Below, in pieces: positions 16,858 to 26,301 of a DNA stretch of 64,000 nt (position 1 is its first letter; each line of letters begins with the position of its first letter). This stretch comes from Trichloromonas sp034006665. Lineage in GTDB: Bacteria > Desulfobacterota > Desulfuromonadia > Desulfuromonadales > Trichloromonadaceae. The stretch is taken from the NCBI RefSeq assembly GCF_034006665.1, contig NZ_JAVESI010000013.1:16783-80782 (forward strand). Direction: 5' to 3'. A program made the translations under genes and the position numbers. The notes below the pieces were generated by a model that saw only the letters and a program-made list of their open reading frames with translations, had not been told where the DNA came from and made no database searches.

Positions 16858-19491
16858 ATGAAAAAAACACCGCCACCGGCACCCAGCGTCGACGATCAGG
16901 AAGCTGCCGCCGTGCCGCCGGAGCGATCGGAAAGCGCGCTCTTTCCCATCGCCGGTCTTGGCGCCTCCGCCGGCGGGCTGGAGGCGCTGGAGCAGTTTCT
17001 GCGGCATGTGCCGGAAGACAGCGGCATGGCCTTTGTCGTCGTCCAGCATCTTGATCCGACCCACAAGGGGATCATGGCCGAACTCCTTCAGCGTGCCACC
17101 GGCATGGAAGTTTTCCAGGTGCGGGACCGGATGAAGGTGAAGCCGAACTGCGTCTATGTGATCCCCCCCAACAAAGATATGTCCATTCTCCACGGCGCGC
17201 TGCATCTGTTCGAGCCGACGGCGCCCCGCGGCCTGCGGCTGCCCATCGATTTCTTTCTCCGCTCCCTGGCCGAGGACCGGCGGGAGCAGAGCATCGGGGT
17301 CATCCTTTCCGGCATGGGTTCGGACGGCACCATGGGGCTGCGGGCGATCAAGGAAAAGGCGGGCGTGGCGCTGGTTCAGGAGCCGTCCTCGGCCCGATTC
17401 GACAGTATGCCGCGCAGCGCCATCGACGCCGGCCTGGCCGATCTGGTCGCCCCGGCGGAGGAGTTGCCCGGGAAGATCATCGGCTACCTGCGCCATGCCC
17501 GGACCATCGTCAAGTCCGAGCATCCCCTGAAGGAGAAGGACCGGAGCGCCCTGGAGAAGGTCGTCATCCTGTTGCGCGCCAAGACCGGCCACGACTTCTC
17601 GATGTACAAGAAGAACACCCTCTATCGCCGTATCGAGCGGCGCATGGGTATCCACCAGCTCGACCGGATCGCCGCCTATGTCCGCTACCTGCAGGAAAAT
17701 CCGCAGGAGGTGGAACTCCTCTTCAAGGAACTGCTGATCGGTGTGACCAGCTTTTTCCGCGACCCGGCGGCCTGGGAGCAGCTTCGGGAAGAAGCGATAC
17801 CGGCCCTTTTGGCGGGCCACCCCACCGGCCGGGTACTTCGGGCCTGGTCGACCGGCTGTTCGAGCGGGGAGGAGGCCTATTCGCTGGCCATGGTCTTCAA
17901 GGAGGCCTTGGCCCGGGTCCAGCCCAAGGCCGGTTTTACCTTGCAAATCTTCGCCACCGACCTTGACCGGGACGCCATCGACAAAGCCCGCCAGGGCTTT
18001 TATCCGGCCAACATCGCCGCCGATGTCTCCGCCGAAAGGCTGGAGCGGTTTTTTATCCATGAGGATAACGGCTACCGGATCGGCAAGGAGATTCGGGAGA
18101 TGGTGACTTTCGCCACCCAGAACGTCATCATGGACCCGCCCTTCACCAAGCTGGATATCCTCATCTGCCGCAACCTGTTGATCTATCTGACCCCTGAACT
18201 GCAGAAGAAGCTGCTGCCGCTTTTTCACTACAGCCTGAATCCCGGCGGAATTCTCTTTCTGGGGAGCGCGGAGACGGTCAGCGCCCATGCCGATCTGTTC
18301 GCGGCGCTGGGCCTCAAGTCGCGGCTCTTCCGGCGGCGCGAGTCGGTGCTTGCGGCCGAACCGGTCGCGTTTCCCGCTTCGTTTGTTCCCGTCCCGCCGG
18401 AAATGCCCAAGGAGTCGACGATTTTGAAATCCACAGCCAATCTCCAGTCCCTCGCGGATCAGGTGCTGTTGCAGCACTTTGCCCCGCCCGCCATACTGGT
18501 CAACCACCAGGGGGACATCCTCTACATCAGCGGGCGAACCGGCAAATACCTGGAGCCGGCGGCCGGCAAGGCCAACTGGAATATTTTCGCCATGGCCCGC
18601 GAGGGGCTCCGCTTCGATTTGGGGATCGCCTTCCAGAAGGCGCTTCGGCAGAAAGAGGCGATCACCGTCAAAGGGCTCAAGGTCGGCGAGGGCGGTGTGA
18701 CGCAGACCGTTGATCTCACCGTCCAGGCGATCGAAGAGCCGGAGGCGCTGCGGGGTATGGCGATGATCGTCTTCAGCGAGGCGCCGACCCCCGACGAAAA
18801 GAAAGCGCCCGGCCGCTCCCGAAGCGCGGCTTCGGGCAGTGCCAAAGTGCTCGAACTGGAGCAGGAGCTGCGGCAGGCCCGCGAGGAAATGGAGACGCTG
18901 CGTGAGGAGATGCAATCCTCGCAGGAAGAACTCAAATCGACCAACGAGGAGTTGCAGTCGACCAACGAAGAGCTACAGTCTACCAACGAAGAGTTGACCA
19001 CCTCCCGGGAAGAGATGCAGTCGCTGAACGAAGAACTGCAAACGGTGAACGCCGAGCAGCAGTCCAAAATGGACGAGCTGGCGCGCATCAACAACGATAT
19101 GCGCAACCTGCTCAACAGCACGGAGATCGTCACCATCTTTTTGGACAACGACCTCCATGTGCGGCGCTTCACCCCCGGCGCCAACAAACTCTTCAAGCTG
19201 CTTCCGGGCGATGTGGGGCGGCCGCTTTCCGACATCGCCAGCGACCTGCTCTATCCGGAAATGATCGAAGAGACCCGCGAGGTGCTGCGAACCCTGGTCT
19301 TTTCGGAAAAGCAGATCGCCGCCACCAACGGGCGTTGGTTCTCGGTGCGGATCATGCCCTATCGCACCATGGAGGACGTGATCGGCGGGGTGGTGATTAC
19401 CTTTGCCGACATTACCGCGGCCAAGACCCTGGAGGCGGAATTGCGCGGGGAGAATGCACGACTGAAGAAACTGCTTCAACCCGACGGTTAA
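16858..19491 (+). CDS. CheB-CheR fusion with coiled coil and PAS domain (chemotaxis-type methylesterase/methyltransferase signalling protein)
   Basis: 877 aa. The N-terminal CheB methylesterase has its triad motifs: Ser in GASAGG (near 35), His in QHLDPTH (near 62) and Asp in GMGSDGTMG (near 153). CheR methyltransferase follows (KTGHDFSMYKKNTLYRRIERRM near 242, SFFRDPAAW, SAM-binding WSTGCSSGEEAYSLA near 330, FATDLDRDAID, CRNLLIYL near 437). Then come a PAS-like segment, a heptad-rich coiled coil made of repeated TNEELQS units (about 661-745) and a C-terminal PAS domain. There is no receiver or kinase domain. It probably adjusts a methyl-accepting or sensor protein near the adjacent PAS/sigma-54 activator. 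A strong ribosome site is not visible before the ATG. Confidence 0.9.
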   Translation: MKKTPPPAPSVDDQEAAAVPPERSESALFPIAGLGASAGGLEALEQFLRHVPEDSGMAFVVVQHLDPTHKGIMAELLQRATGMEVFQVRDRMKVKPNCVYVIPPNKDMSILHGALHLFEPTAPRGLRLPIDFFLRSLAEDRREQSIGVILSGMGSDGTMGLRAIKEKAGVALVQEPSSARFDSMPRSAIDAGLADLVAPAEELPGKIIGYLRHARTIVKSEHPLKEKDRSALEKVVILLRAKTGHDFSMYKKNTLYRRIERRMGIHQLDRIAAYVRYLQENPQEVELLFKELLIGVTSFFRDPAAWEQLREEAIPALLAGHPTGRVLRAWSTGCSSGEEAYSLAMVFKEALARVQPKAGFTLQIFATDLDRDAIDKARQGFYPANIAADVSAERLERFFIHEDNGYRIGKEIREMVTFATQNVIMDPPFTKLDILICRNLLIYLTPELQKKLLPLFHYSLNPGGILFLGSAETVSAHADLFAALGLKSRLFRRRESVLAAEPVAFPASFVPVPPEMPKESTILKSTANLQSLADQVLLQHFAPPAILVNHQGDILYISGRTGKYLEPAAGKANWNIFAMAREGLRFDLGIAFQKALRQKEAITVKGLKVGEGGVTQTVDLTVQAIEEPEALRGMAMIVFSEAPTPDEKKAPGRSRSAASGSAKVLELEQELRQAREEMETLREEMQSSQEELKSTNEELQSTNEELQSTNEELTTSREEMQSLNEELQTVNAEQQSKMDELARINNDMRNLLNSTEIVTIFLDNDLHVRRFTPGANKLFKLLPGDVGRPLSDIASDLLYPEMIEETREVLRTLVFSEKQIAATNGRWFSVRIMPYRTMEDVIGGVVITFADITAAKTLEAELRGENARLKKLLQPDG

Positions 19492-19548
19492 TCGGGCCGA
19501 CGACGATCCCGGTTTTTCTCCTCGATCCGGGGCATAAGAGAGGTGAGC

Positions 19549-21267
19549 ATGGGCATCGATATGGACAACAATCGGTTGACGCCGGGAAATGAGGTGCGCC
19601 GGCAGGCGGAAGAGCAGGTTCGGACGAAGCTGGATGAACGGCATGCGCCGCGGACCGAGGCGGAAACCCACCGGCTGCTGCATGAGCTGGAGGTTCACCA
19701 GCTTGAACTGGAGATGCAGAATGCCGAACTGCGCCGCGCCCGCGAGGAACTTGAGGTTGCGCTCGCCAAGTACGCCGAACTCTATGATTTCGCTCCCATC
19801 GGCTACTTCACTTTCGACGCGGGCGGGCTGATCCGCGAGGTCAACCTGACCGGCGCGCAACTGCTGGGGGTCGAGCGCCGGCGTCTGGTCGATCAAGCCT
19901 TCAGTACGTTTATCGACGATGCGGATGAAAGGGCGCTTTTTTCCCGGCACCTCGAAAAAGTTTTGCAACGGCAGGGAATTCAGAAATGCGAAATCAGCTT
20001 CACCGGAAAAGACGGCACGCTGATTCATGGGCAGTTGCAGAGCGTCGCGGTGGCGACGCCGGATGACCAGGGCGTTTACATTTTAACCTCGATCGTTGAC
20101 GGCACGGTTCAGGCCCGATTGGAAACGACGTTGCGCCATGCCCACGACGAGATGGAATCCACAGTCCAGGAACGGACGACGGAACTGACCCGATCCAATG
20201 TGCTGCTCACCAAGGAGATCGACGAACACAAGCGCACGGAAGCGTCCCTTCAGGGGGCCTTCGCGGAAATCAAGCAGTTGTCGGACCGGCTCCTGGAAGA
20301 GAACATCGAGTTGCAGCAGGAGGTTGTGCGGGAATACGACTTCACCGAGATCATCGGGCAAAGCAATGCCATCTCCTATGTCTTTTTCCGGGTTGAGCAG
20401 GTGGCGCCGCAGGATGCGACCGTGTTGTTGCTGGGCGAGACCGGCACCGGCAAGGGCCTGGTCGCCCGCGCCATCCACCGCCGCAGCGCGCGCAAGGACC
20501 GGCCGATGATTACGGTCAACTGCACGGCGCTGCCGGCGAACCTCATCGAAAGCGAGCTCTTCGGGCGGGAAAAAGGGGCGTTCACCGGCGCCCATGCCCG
20601 GCAGATGGGGCGCTTTGAACTGGCCGACGGCGGCACCATCTTCCTCGACGAAATCGGCGAAATGCCGCTGGAGTTGCAGTGCAAGCTGCTGCGGGTCATT
20701 CAGGACGGCGAATTCGAACGTCTGGGCAGCCCCCGTACCGTCAAGGTCGATGTCCGGATCATCGCCGCCAGCAACCGCGATCTGGAGGAAGAAATCCGCG
20801 CCGGCCGCTTCCGGGAAGACCTCTTCTACCGGCTGAGCGTCTTTCCCATCACCATACCGCCCCTGCGGCAGCGTAAGGACGACATCCCGCTGCTCATCCG
20901 TTACTTCGTCGCCAAATACAACAAGAAAATTGGCAGGAAGATCGAAACCGTATCAAACGAAACCATGGGCGCGCTCCAAGAGTACCACTGGCCCGGTAAC
21001 GTGCGCGAACTGGAAAACGTCATCGAGCGGGCGGTCATCACCAGCCAGGGATCGGTCCTTCAGGTTCTGGACCGGTTTGATGCTTTCCGGAAACCCGAGG
21101 AGGAACAGGAGCTCAAACCCCTCGGCGATCTGGAACGCGATCACATTGTCCAGATGCTCCAGAAGACGGGCTGGCGCATTGAGGGGCCAAAAGGTGCGGC
21201 GCTCCTGCTCGGACTCAACCCCAGCACGCTGCGCGCCCGAATGCGTAAATACGGCATCCGCCGTTAA
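19549..21267 (+). CDS. PAS-domain sigma-54 dependent enhancer-binding transcriptional activator
   Basis: About 572 aa. It has an N-terminal helical segment (HELEVHQLELEMQNAELR), a PAS domain (YDFAPIGYFTFD, about 77-184), a coiled coil, a complete AAA+ domain (Walker A GETGTGKG near 295, GAFTGA near 343, Walker B IFLDEIGEM near 366, Arg-finger region FREDLFYRLSVF) and a Fis-type HTH at the C-terminus (GAALLLGLNPSTLRARMRKYGI). An intact GAFTGA means it can contact sigma-54 and open promoters. The ATG at 19549 fits a GAGG site; a GTG at 19543 is the alternative. It lies directly upstream of the first of three matching sigma-54 modules and is the obvious candidate to bind their inverted repeats; that link is inference. 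Confidence 0.93.
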   Translation: MGIDMDNNRLTPGNEVRRQAEEQVRTKLDERHAPRTEAETHRLLHELEVHQLELEMQNAELRRAREELEVALAKYAELYDFAPIGYFTFDAGGLIREVNLTGAQLLGVERRRLVDQAFSTFIDDADERALFSRHLEKVLQRQGIQKCEISFTGKDGTLIHGQLQSVAVATPDDQGVYILTSIVDGTVQARLETTLRHAHDEMESTVQERTTELTRSNVLLTKEIDEHKRTEASLQGAFAEIKQLSDRLLEENIELQQEVVREYDFTEIIGQSNAISYVFFRVEQVAPQDATVLLLGETGTGKGLVARAIHRRSARKDRPMITVNCTALPANLIESELFGREKGAFTGAHARQMGRFELADGGTIFLDEIGEMPLELQCKLLRVIQDGEFERLGSPRTVKVDVRIIAASNRDLEEEIRAGRFREDLFYRLSVFPITIPPLRQRKDDIPLLIRYFVAKYNKKIGRKIETVSNETMGALQEYHWPGNVRELENVIERAVITSQGSVLQVLDRFDAFRKPEEEQELKPLGDLERDHIVQMLQKTGWRIEGPKGAALLLGLNPSTLRARMRKYGIRR

Positions 21268-21294
21268 ACCATCAAAATCCCCCTTCACTCCGGC

Positions 21295-21399
21295 CCGCCA
21301 TATCCGACGGTAATGCCAAGTATGACGGCCGCCGCTGACGGTTTTTCCTTTCCTCGTCCCACCCCCATCCGAGTTTGCCCCTTTATAATCAAAGCCTTG
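21295..21399 (+). promoter_or_regulatory. Module A: enhancer inverted repeat plus IHF-like site
   Basis: Inverted repeat CCGCCATA-N18-TATGACGG (21295-21328; one arm mismatch), followed by the shared word GCTGACGG (21334-21341). An IHF-type site, AATCAA-N4-TTG (21387-21399), matches the WATCAA-N4-TTR consensus. The order enhancer, IHF, -24/-12 is repeated at 38190-38334 and 45483-45627. Confidence 0.75.
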
Positions 21400-21415
21400 C
21401 CCTTGTAGCTACTGG

Positions 21416-21430
21416 TGGCACGTTCGTTGC
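21416..21430 (+). promoter_or_regulatory. Sigma-54 (-24/-12) promoter A
   Basis: TGGCACGTTCGTTGC, a perfect match to TGGCAC-N5-TTGC with GG and GC ten nt apart. The expected transcription start is near 21442, which leaves a leader of more than 200 nt before the PEP-CTERM gene at 21666. Nothing else was recognised in the leader. Confidence 0.85.
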
Positions 21431-21665
21431 GATATCTGTTCCTATAGCCATAAGCGTACGGTTAATCGTGTGTTTCGTGAAACCGGCGTTGGATTTTCCT
21501 GAAGGCGATTTGTAGAAATGCAGCCGCGACAAAACATTGAATCACCGTATTCGCCGGCAGCAGTTACTACCGATCGAAATGAAGATGTGAAGCGAACGGA
21601 AAAAGAGGCCCCCTGTCATCTGCCGAAGTGCCGCGAAAAAAACCACCAACAGGAGTCCCCTGACC

Positions 21666-22259
21666 ATGAATGTCCGCCGGGTCCCAAAAATTTTCGCTCT
21701 CTGCCTGATGTTGGTCCTGCTCCCTTGCGGAGCCTTCGCCTCCCTGTACGTCGACCATTTTGCCGCCCCGCAGGGAGGACCGGCGCGGGCCGGCAGCGCT
21801 CGCGAAACGATCTTGCGCGACAGCCATTTTCTGTTGATCGACAAAACCCGGGAAAACGATGACCCCGAGGCTGTCGATATCCCAACCTATGAGTTCCTGA
21901 GTCTCTTCAGCGACGGTCTGTCGTCGACAGCAACCGGCTCGACACGGGTGACCCAGTACGACAGCCATGGCATCACCACCGGCGATATGCAGCTTCCCGC
22001 CATGGATGTCATCGTCGGCAGGATGCATAACGCCGTAGACAGCCGCATCATCTTTACCGGCAAGCCGACAAAAGCGGATAAAGCGCTTGACGGTGACCCG
22101 AGCGAAATCCTTCAGCTGGACAATTTGGCCGCCAGTTCCGCCGATGAATATGTCTTCGCTGGCGTACCGGTCCCCGAGCCGGCTACGCTTGTGCTCCTCA
22201 CGACCGGCATTATCGGCCTCTGGCTACTCAAACGCCGGGCGAAAAAAGCCGTTATTTAG
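21666..22259 (+). CDS. PEP-CTERM sorting domain protein
   Basis: 197 aa. It has an N-terminal signal peptide (about 1-26), a low-complexity secreted body with no recognised domain, and a C-terminal PEP-CTERM tripartite tail: VPEPATL, a hydrophobic helix (VLLTTGIIGLWLL) and a basic end KRRAKK. Such proteins are processed by an exosortase and are linked to extracellular polysaccharide. No exosortase gene lies in this window. First gene behind sigma-54 promoter A. A GGAG about 10 nt upstream precedes the ATG. Confidence 0.88.
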   Translation: MNVRRVPKIFALCLMLVLLPCGAFASLYVDHFAAPQGGPARAGSARETILRDSHFLLIDKTRENDDPEAVDIPTYEFLSLFSDGLSSTATGSTRVTQYDSHGITTGDMQLPAMDVIVGRMHNAVDSRIIFTGKPTKADKALDGDPSEILQLDNLAASSADEYVFAGVPVPEPATLVLLTTGIIGLWLLKRRAKKAVI

Positions 22260-22295
22260 CTTGCCCGCTTCGCTACCACCACACAGGAGACGATT

Positions 22296-23051
22296 ATGCT
22301 TTATAAAGCCCAAACCCTCAAGGGGTACACCTTGAACAGCCGCGACGGAGAAATCGGCAAGGTCAAGGAATTCTACTTTGACGACCAGCACTGGACGATT
22401 CGCTACTTGGTCGCCGACACGGGAACCTGGCTTATGGGTCGGCAGGTGCTGATTTCACCTTATGCGCTGATGGCCGTGAATACGGAAAAGCAAAACATCG
22501 AAATCAATCTGACTAAACGGCAGATCGAGGACAGCCCGGCCCTGGAAAGCGACAAGCCCGTCTCGCGGCAATTTGAAGATGCCTACTACGGATTTTATGG
22601 CTGGCCGATGTATTGGGGCGGCCCGGATGTGTGGGGGACCTACCCGTTCATTGTGCATGACCCGGAAAAACTCAAACAAGCCACGGCGGAAGAGAAGACC
22701 TGGGATCCCTATTTGCGCAGTTCCCAAGATGTGACCGGCAGTCATCTTCAGGCGACAGACGGCGAACTCGGCCATGTCGCGGATTTTCTTATCGATGACG
22801 AGACCTGGGTGATTCGTTATCTCATTATCGATACGCGAAACTGGTGGCCGGGGAAAAAGGCCTTGATCTCACCCAAATGGATTGAGCGCATCAGTTGGCT
22901 GGAGTCGAAAGTCTTCGTCAATCTGGCCCGCGAGGCGATCAAACAGGCGCCGGAATACCTGGAGGGGGCGCTGCTGACCCGGGACTATGAGGCCAGTCTT
23001 CATGCCCATTACCAGCGCGAGAAATACTGGAAAGATGACCCGACGGACTAA
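22296..23051 (+). CDS. PRC-barrel domain protein (two repeats)
   Basis: 251 aa with two PRC-barrel units: residues 1-75 (LKGYTLNSRDGEIGKVKEFYFDDQHWTIRYLVADTG) and about 150-225 (GSHLQATDGELGHVADFLIDDETWVIRYLIIDT). There is no signal peptide, so it is probably cytoplasmic. The PRC-barrel is a small beta fold found in RimM and photosynthetic reaction centre H; the role of stand-alone pairs is unknown, but they are common in stress-gene clusters. AGGAG stands before the ATG. It lies 36 nt after the PEP-CTERM gene, consistent with one transcript. Confidence 0.87.
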   Translation: MLYKAQTLKGYTLNSRDGEIGKVKEFYFDDQHWTIRYLVADTGTWLMGRQVLISPYALMAVNTEKQNIEINLTKRQIEDSPALESDKPVSRQFEDAYYGFYGWPMYWGGPDVWGTYPFIVHDPEKLKQATAEEKTWDPYLRSSQDVTGSHLQATDGELGHVADFLIDDETWVIRYLIIDTRNWWPGKKALISPKWIERISWLESKVFVNLAREAIKQAPEYLEGALLTRDYEASLHAHYQREKYWKDDPTD

Positions 23052-23201
23052 GGGTGGTCCAGGTAAATCACCGCCGAGGTAACTCATATCGCCACCGGCC
23101 CGGGCTGTTGACGATGATCGCTAGATCCGGCTCGAACCAGGGACGTTTCGGGTTCGGGGTGTGACGAGCGCCGATTAAAGCAACGCTGTATGAGGTAAAT
23201 C

Positions 23202-23555
23202 ATGGGAATAAACGACGGGGAAGGCGATAGGACTGAAGAATCCGCGCCGTATGGCCAAGAACGTGGGAAGGCCAGCGGCTTTGACGAGGTCAAATCGACC
23301 GTGGCCGACAGGATTCATCAAGTCGCCGAGGCGCTGGGCGAAAAAGCGGCGGAGCAGGATGCGCGATCGGGCGCGGCTCACTACGGAAAAGAGGCCTCCG
23401 AGTGGCTGGATCAATCCGCCGAGTACGTCCGGCAATTCGATTATAAGCAGGCGGACGCCAAGGTCCGGGAATACGTCAGGCAGAGCCCGGAGCGCAGCCT
23501 CTTGATCGCAGGGGCTGTCGGCCTGATTATCGGCGCTCTTTGGCGACGCCGGTAA
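23202..23555 (+). CDS. YqjD/ElaB (DUF883)-like membrane-anchored protein
   Basis: 117 aa. It has a long hydrophilic, helical N-terminal part rich in charged residues and Ala, then VRQSPERSLLIAGAVGLIIGALWRRR at the C-terminus: a single membrane helix followed by Arg residues. This C-tail anchor is typical of the YqjD/ElaB group, which associates with ribosomes at the inner membrane in E. coli stationary phase; the same role here is inference. It belongs to the module A cluster. Confidence 0.72.
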   Translation: MGINDGEGDRTEESAPYGQERGKASGFDEVKSTVADRIHQVAEALGEKAAEQDARSGAAHYGKEASEWLDQSAEYVRQFDYKQADAKVREYVRQSPERSLLIAGAVGLIIGALWRRR

Positions 23556-23569
23556 GGAGCGGTTTCCCG

Positions 23570-23926
23570 ATGACCAACACAGGTGCCAATCAAGACCCGG
23601 CCACGCCACCCGAGTCCCTCCCCGAATTATTGGGTCGGCTGGCCAAAAGCTCGGCGGCGGTGGTGCACAACGAAATCGATCTGGTTCTCCAGCAAATCCG
23701 CGAAAAGGGCAGGGCGGCTCTCGGTGGAATCTTGCTCGTCGCGACCGGAGCGGTTTTCGGGGTTGCCGGATTAGTGTCGCTGTGCGCCGCATCGATTATC
23801 CAGCTCACGGTTTACATGCCCCCCGCCATCGCGGCGCTGGTCACGGGAGTGGCGGTTAGTTTCGTCGGTGTCGTCATTGCCTTGATCGGTTACGGGCAAT
23901 TGAAAAAATCGATTCGTAAGGCCTAG
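23570..23926 (+). CDS. Phage holin family (DUF1469/YqjE-like) membrane protein
   Basis: 118 aa. After a short soluble part (PELLGRLAKSSAAVVHNEIDLVLQQIREKG) there are two strong membrane helices (GGILLVATGAVFGVAGLVSLC and IAALVTGVAVSFVGVVIALIG) and a basic tail. This matches the DUF1469 Holin-X/YqjE family, which occurs beside YqjD-type genes. The ATG at 23570 is preceded by AAGGAG at 9 nt. Its 5' end lies 14 nt after the previous gene. Confidence 0.75.
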   Translation: MTNTGANQDPATPPESLPELLGRLAKSSAAVVHNEIDLVLQQIREKGRAALGGILLVATGAVFGVAGLVSLCAASIIQLTVYMPPAIAALVTGVAVSFVGVVIALIGYGQLKKSIRKA

Positions 23927-23960
23927 AGCCGAGGGGAATACTTAAAAAGGAGAGGAACAA

Positions 23961-24407
23961 ATGGCTGAACGCGAGCGCTGCAGCGAAGATATTCGCCGGG
24001 ATATCGCCAGGGAAGAGGAGAACCTTTCCCAGACCGTCGAGCAAATCGGCGAGCGCATCAAAGAGAAACTCGATTGGCGTGCCCAGGTGAAGGACTCTCC
24101 CTACTGGGCGCTGGGCGCTGCCGCCGGCCTGGGCTATTTGGCCTCGAAGGTCTTCGCCATACGCACCACGCCCATGGAGCGAATCCTGGGTTCCCTTGCC
24201 GAGGAAGTTCGCGGCTCACTTGGGGGCCCGCCTTCCGCGGCCGCCGGGCCCGGCCTGATCCGGATGACCCTGCTGGGTATCGCCACCAAGGCCGCCGCCG
24301 ACTGGATCAGGGACGAATGTCCCCTCGACCGCGTAGCCCGCGGTGACGTCGGTCCGCGACCCGCTTCCTTTCGGGATGCCAATAGCGACCCGGAAACGAA
24401 TATGTAG
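23961..24407 (+). CDS. DUF3618-like small membrane-associated protein
   Basis: 148 aa. The N-terminal signature IRRDIAREEENLSQTVEQIGERIKEKLDWRAQVKDSPYWALGAAAGLGYLAS fits DUF3618, a family of short proteins with one membrane-associated segment, found with YqjD/YqjE genes. A second, weaker hydrophobic stretch lies near residues 93-105 (MTLLGIATKAAADWI). AAGGAGAGG precedes the ATG. Function unknown; envelope stress is suggested only by context. Confidence 0.7.
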   Translation: MAERERCSEDIRRDIAREEENLSQTVEQIGERIKEKLDWRAQVKDSPYWALGAAAGLGYLASKVFAIRTTPMERILGSLAEEVRGSLGGPPSAAAGPGLIRMTLLGIATKAAADWIRDECPLDRVARGDVGPRPASFRDANSDPETNM

Positions 24408-24446
24408 AACATCACCCAAACCCCAGATTCTTCAGGAGGAGATACC

Positions 24447-24761
24447 ATGGATACCGATAATTACCGAGACGGCACCGCCACCGAAAAACTCCTGGAACAA
24501 GGCGCCGAGGCTTACGAGCAAGCGGAGCGGGCGGTCGGCGACGCCTATGACAAAACGGCCCGGAAGGTCAGTGAAAGCTATGAGAAGGCCAAGAGTTATA
24601 GTCATGAAAATCAGGGCAAGACTATTTTTATCGCCTTAGGCATCGGCGTCGGCCTCGGCCTTCTCCTCGGCGCCAGTTCTCATCATCGCTCGCGTACCAG
24701 TCGCATTGCGGAACCTGTCGTCAATGCGCTCTCCGACGTGGCGTTGGCGTTCTTCCGTTAA
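24447..24761 (+). CDS. Small C-terminal-anchor protein, YqjD/YtxH-like
   Basis: 104 aa. It has a hydrophilic helical region of about 55 residues with repeated KVSESYEKAKSY-type motifs, then TIFIALGIGVGLGLLLGASSHH, a Gly-rich single membrane helix, and a short Arg-containing tail. AGGAGG stands before the ATG. Last gene of the module A small-protein set; a terminator follows at 24852. Confidence 0.65.
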   Translation: MDTDNYRDGTATEKLLEQGAEAYEQAERAVGDAYDKTARKVSESYEKAKSYSHENQGKTIFIALGIGVGLGLLLGASSHHRSRTSRIAEPVVNALSDVALAFFR

Positions 24762-24851
24762 GGCGAAGCAGCAGGGCGATCACAGGGGTTCGCCATGACG
24801 ACCCGGTTGTTTCTCCGCCGGAGCAGGAAATCGGTAGCACCCAGGACGTCA

Positions 24852-24906
24852 GGGAGGAGAAATGGACTGCTGAATTTCATCGAGCGTCTTTCTCCTCCCT
24901 TTTTTA
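24852..24906 (+). terminator. Rho-independent terminator after the module A cluster
   Basis: Arms GGGAGGAGAAA (24852-24862) and TTTCTCCTCCC (24889-24899) are perfectly complementary and are followed by TTTTTT. The loop is long (26 nt). Confidence 0.8.
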
Positions 24907-24946
24907 GCGGGACTCCAGGTGCCAAGATCACAACGGGAAAAACATC

Positions 24947-26219
24947 ATGCCGAATGACCCTAAGCCAGAGGTGAAACCACGCTCAATCACTTTCTATGTG
25001 ATCCTGGGGGCGGCGTTGTTCGCCATCATCAAGTCGTTTCCGCTGCTGTCTCCCATTCTGTTGTCGTTTCTGCTGGTTATGCTGATTTCTCTGGCCGTGA
25101 ATCCGGCCATATCGCGGATGCGGACGTTGCATGGTGGGCGAAAAAGCGCGACGGGACTGATCGTGGGAGCGTTGGTTGTGGTCATTGGCTTGACCGGCTG
25201 GGCTTGCTTCGGGCCGATGCAGGCATCGGTCGTCAAGCTCTCGGAACAGTTGCCCGCTTACTGGGAACGTTTCCAAAAACCCCTGATTAAAATGGAACAG
25301 CAGGCGGTGCTTTCCGAGGAAAAACTCCAGGCCGAAGTCACCACTGAAATTTCCCGGACCGCAACGGAGCAAGGCCAGATCGAAATTTCCCGGCAAATCG
25401 CGGAAGCGGCTCCGTCCCCAGCCAAAGAGACGGGATCGCTTCGTTCCGGTTTGAGCGAAATGTTCCGGGGCGTGGTCGGCCGCTTCACGGCGGTGGCGTT
25501 CAACACGACTCAGATACTGATTGTCTTGGTGACGGTCTTCTTCGGCGCGACCTTTACCCTGATGAATCCGCGGCCGATATTTCGGGGCATTTTCTCTCTG
25601 GTGCCCGAGCGCCACCACGAGCAGACCCTGATCATCGTGCAACGCATTGGGAAATTTGTGCCCAGGTGGGTCGGGACGACGCTGCTGGGGATGCTGACGA
25701 TCGGCCTGCTGGTTTTCCTGCTCATGTGGCCGATTTTTGGATTCATGGATGCGCTGGTTCTCGGGCTGATCGCGGGGCTGCTGGAATCGGTTCCATTTCT
25801 GGGGCCGATTCTCAGCGCCATCCCCGCGATCCTGTTTGCTCTTGGAAAAGGGGGAATGACCCCGTTGTGGGTCTTGCTCGCCTATATCGCGGTCCAGGCG
25901 TTGGAGAACAACGTGATCACCCCGTTCATCATGGCGCGCGGCATGAAAATGCATCCCCTGGCGGTGATCTTTTCCATTTTTGTTACCTTCTACCGTAATA
26001 GTAATTTCTTTAGTCCCTATGAAAATGCATCCCCTGGCGGTGATCTTTTCCATGCTGTTGTGTGTGGCCGCCTTCGGTGTGCTGGGGGTGCTGGTCGCGA
26101 CCCCTCTTGTTGCCATTGTGAATATCGTTCACGACGAGTTGTATCGAAAACGCTTTCTGCCGACGATTACTGACGCTGACCTGGATTTGCTGGCCCAAAA
26201 AGCCTTGTTCGAAAAGTAG
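24947..26219 (+). pseudogene. AI-2E family transporter, frameshifted by a 76-bp insertion/duplication
   Basis: Reading from 24947 gives an AI-2E (PerM/YhhQ-like) membrane protein: N-terminal helices (SFPLLSPILLSFLLVMLISLAVNPAI), a soluble segment, then IGLLVFLLMWPIFGFMDALVLGLIAGLLESVPFLGPILSAIPAIL and the family motif ENNVITPFIMARGMKMHPLAVIFSI. At 25978 the frame runs into a foreign tail and stops at 26173. The correct C-terminal end (LLCVAAFGVLGVLVATPLVAIVNIVHDELYRKRFL) continues in another frame to 26219. Removing 76 bp restores one frame. The family exports small molecules or ions; the substrate here is unknown. The truncated product would lose the last helices. Confidence 0.85.
25943..26053 (+). 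repeat. 35-bp direct repeat (25943-25977 and 26019-26053) with a 41-bp insert
   Basis: The same 35 bp, beginning ATGAAAATGCATCC, occurs twice 76 bp apart inside the AI-2E gene, separated by 41 bp of AT-richer sequence (about two-thirds A+T) that matches nothing nearby. 76 is not a multiple of three, so the frame is lost. It could be a small insertion with duplicated flank, a replication error, or an assembly artefact. Confidence 0.9.
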
Positions 26220-26301
26220 CCGGGTCGTTCGACCTGGAGGTGCTGAACGGGGAGATCGAACCGTTCGGAAACGTCGCCTGTGGCAAGCCCCCGCCGGTCG
26301 G

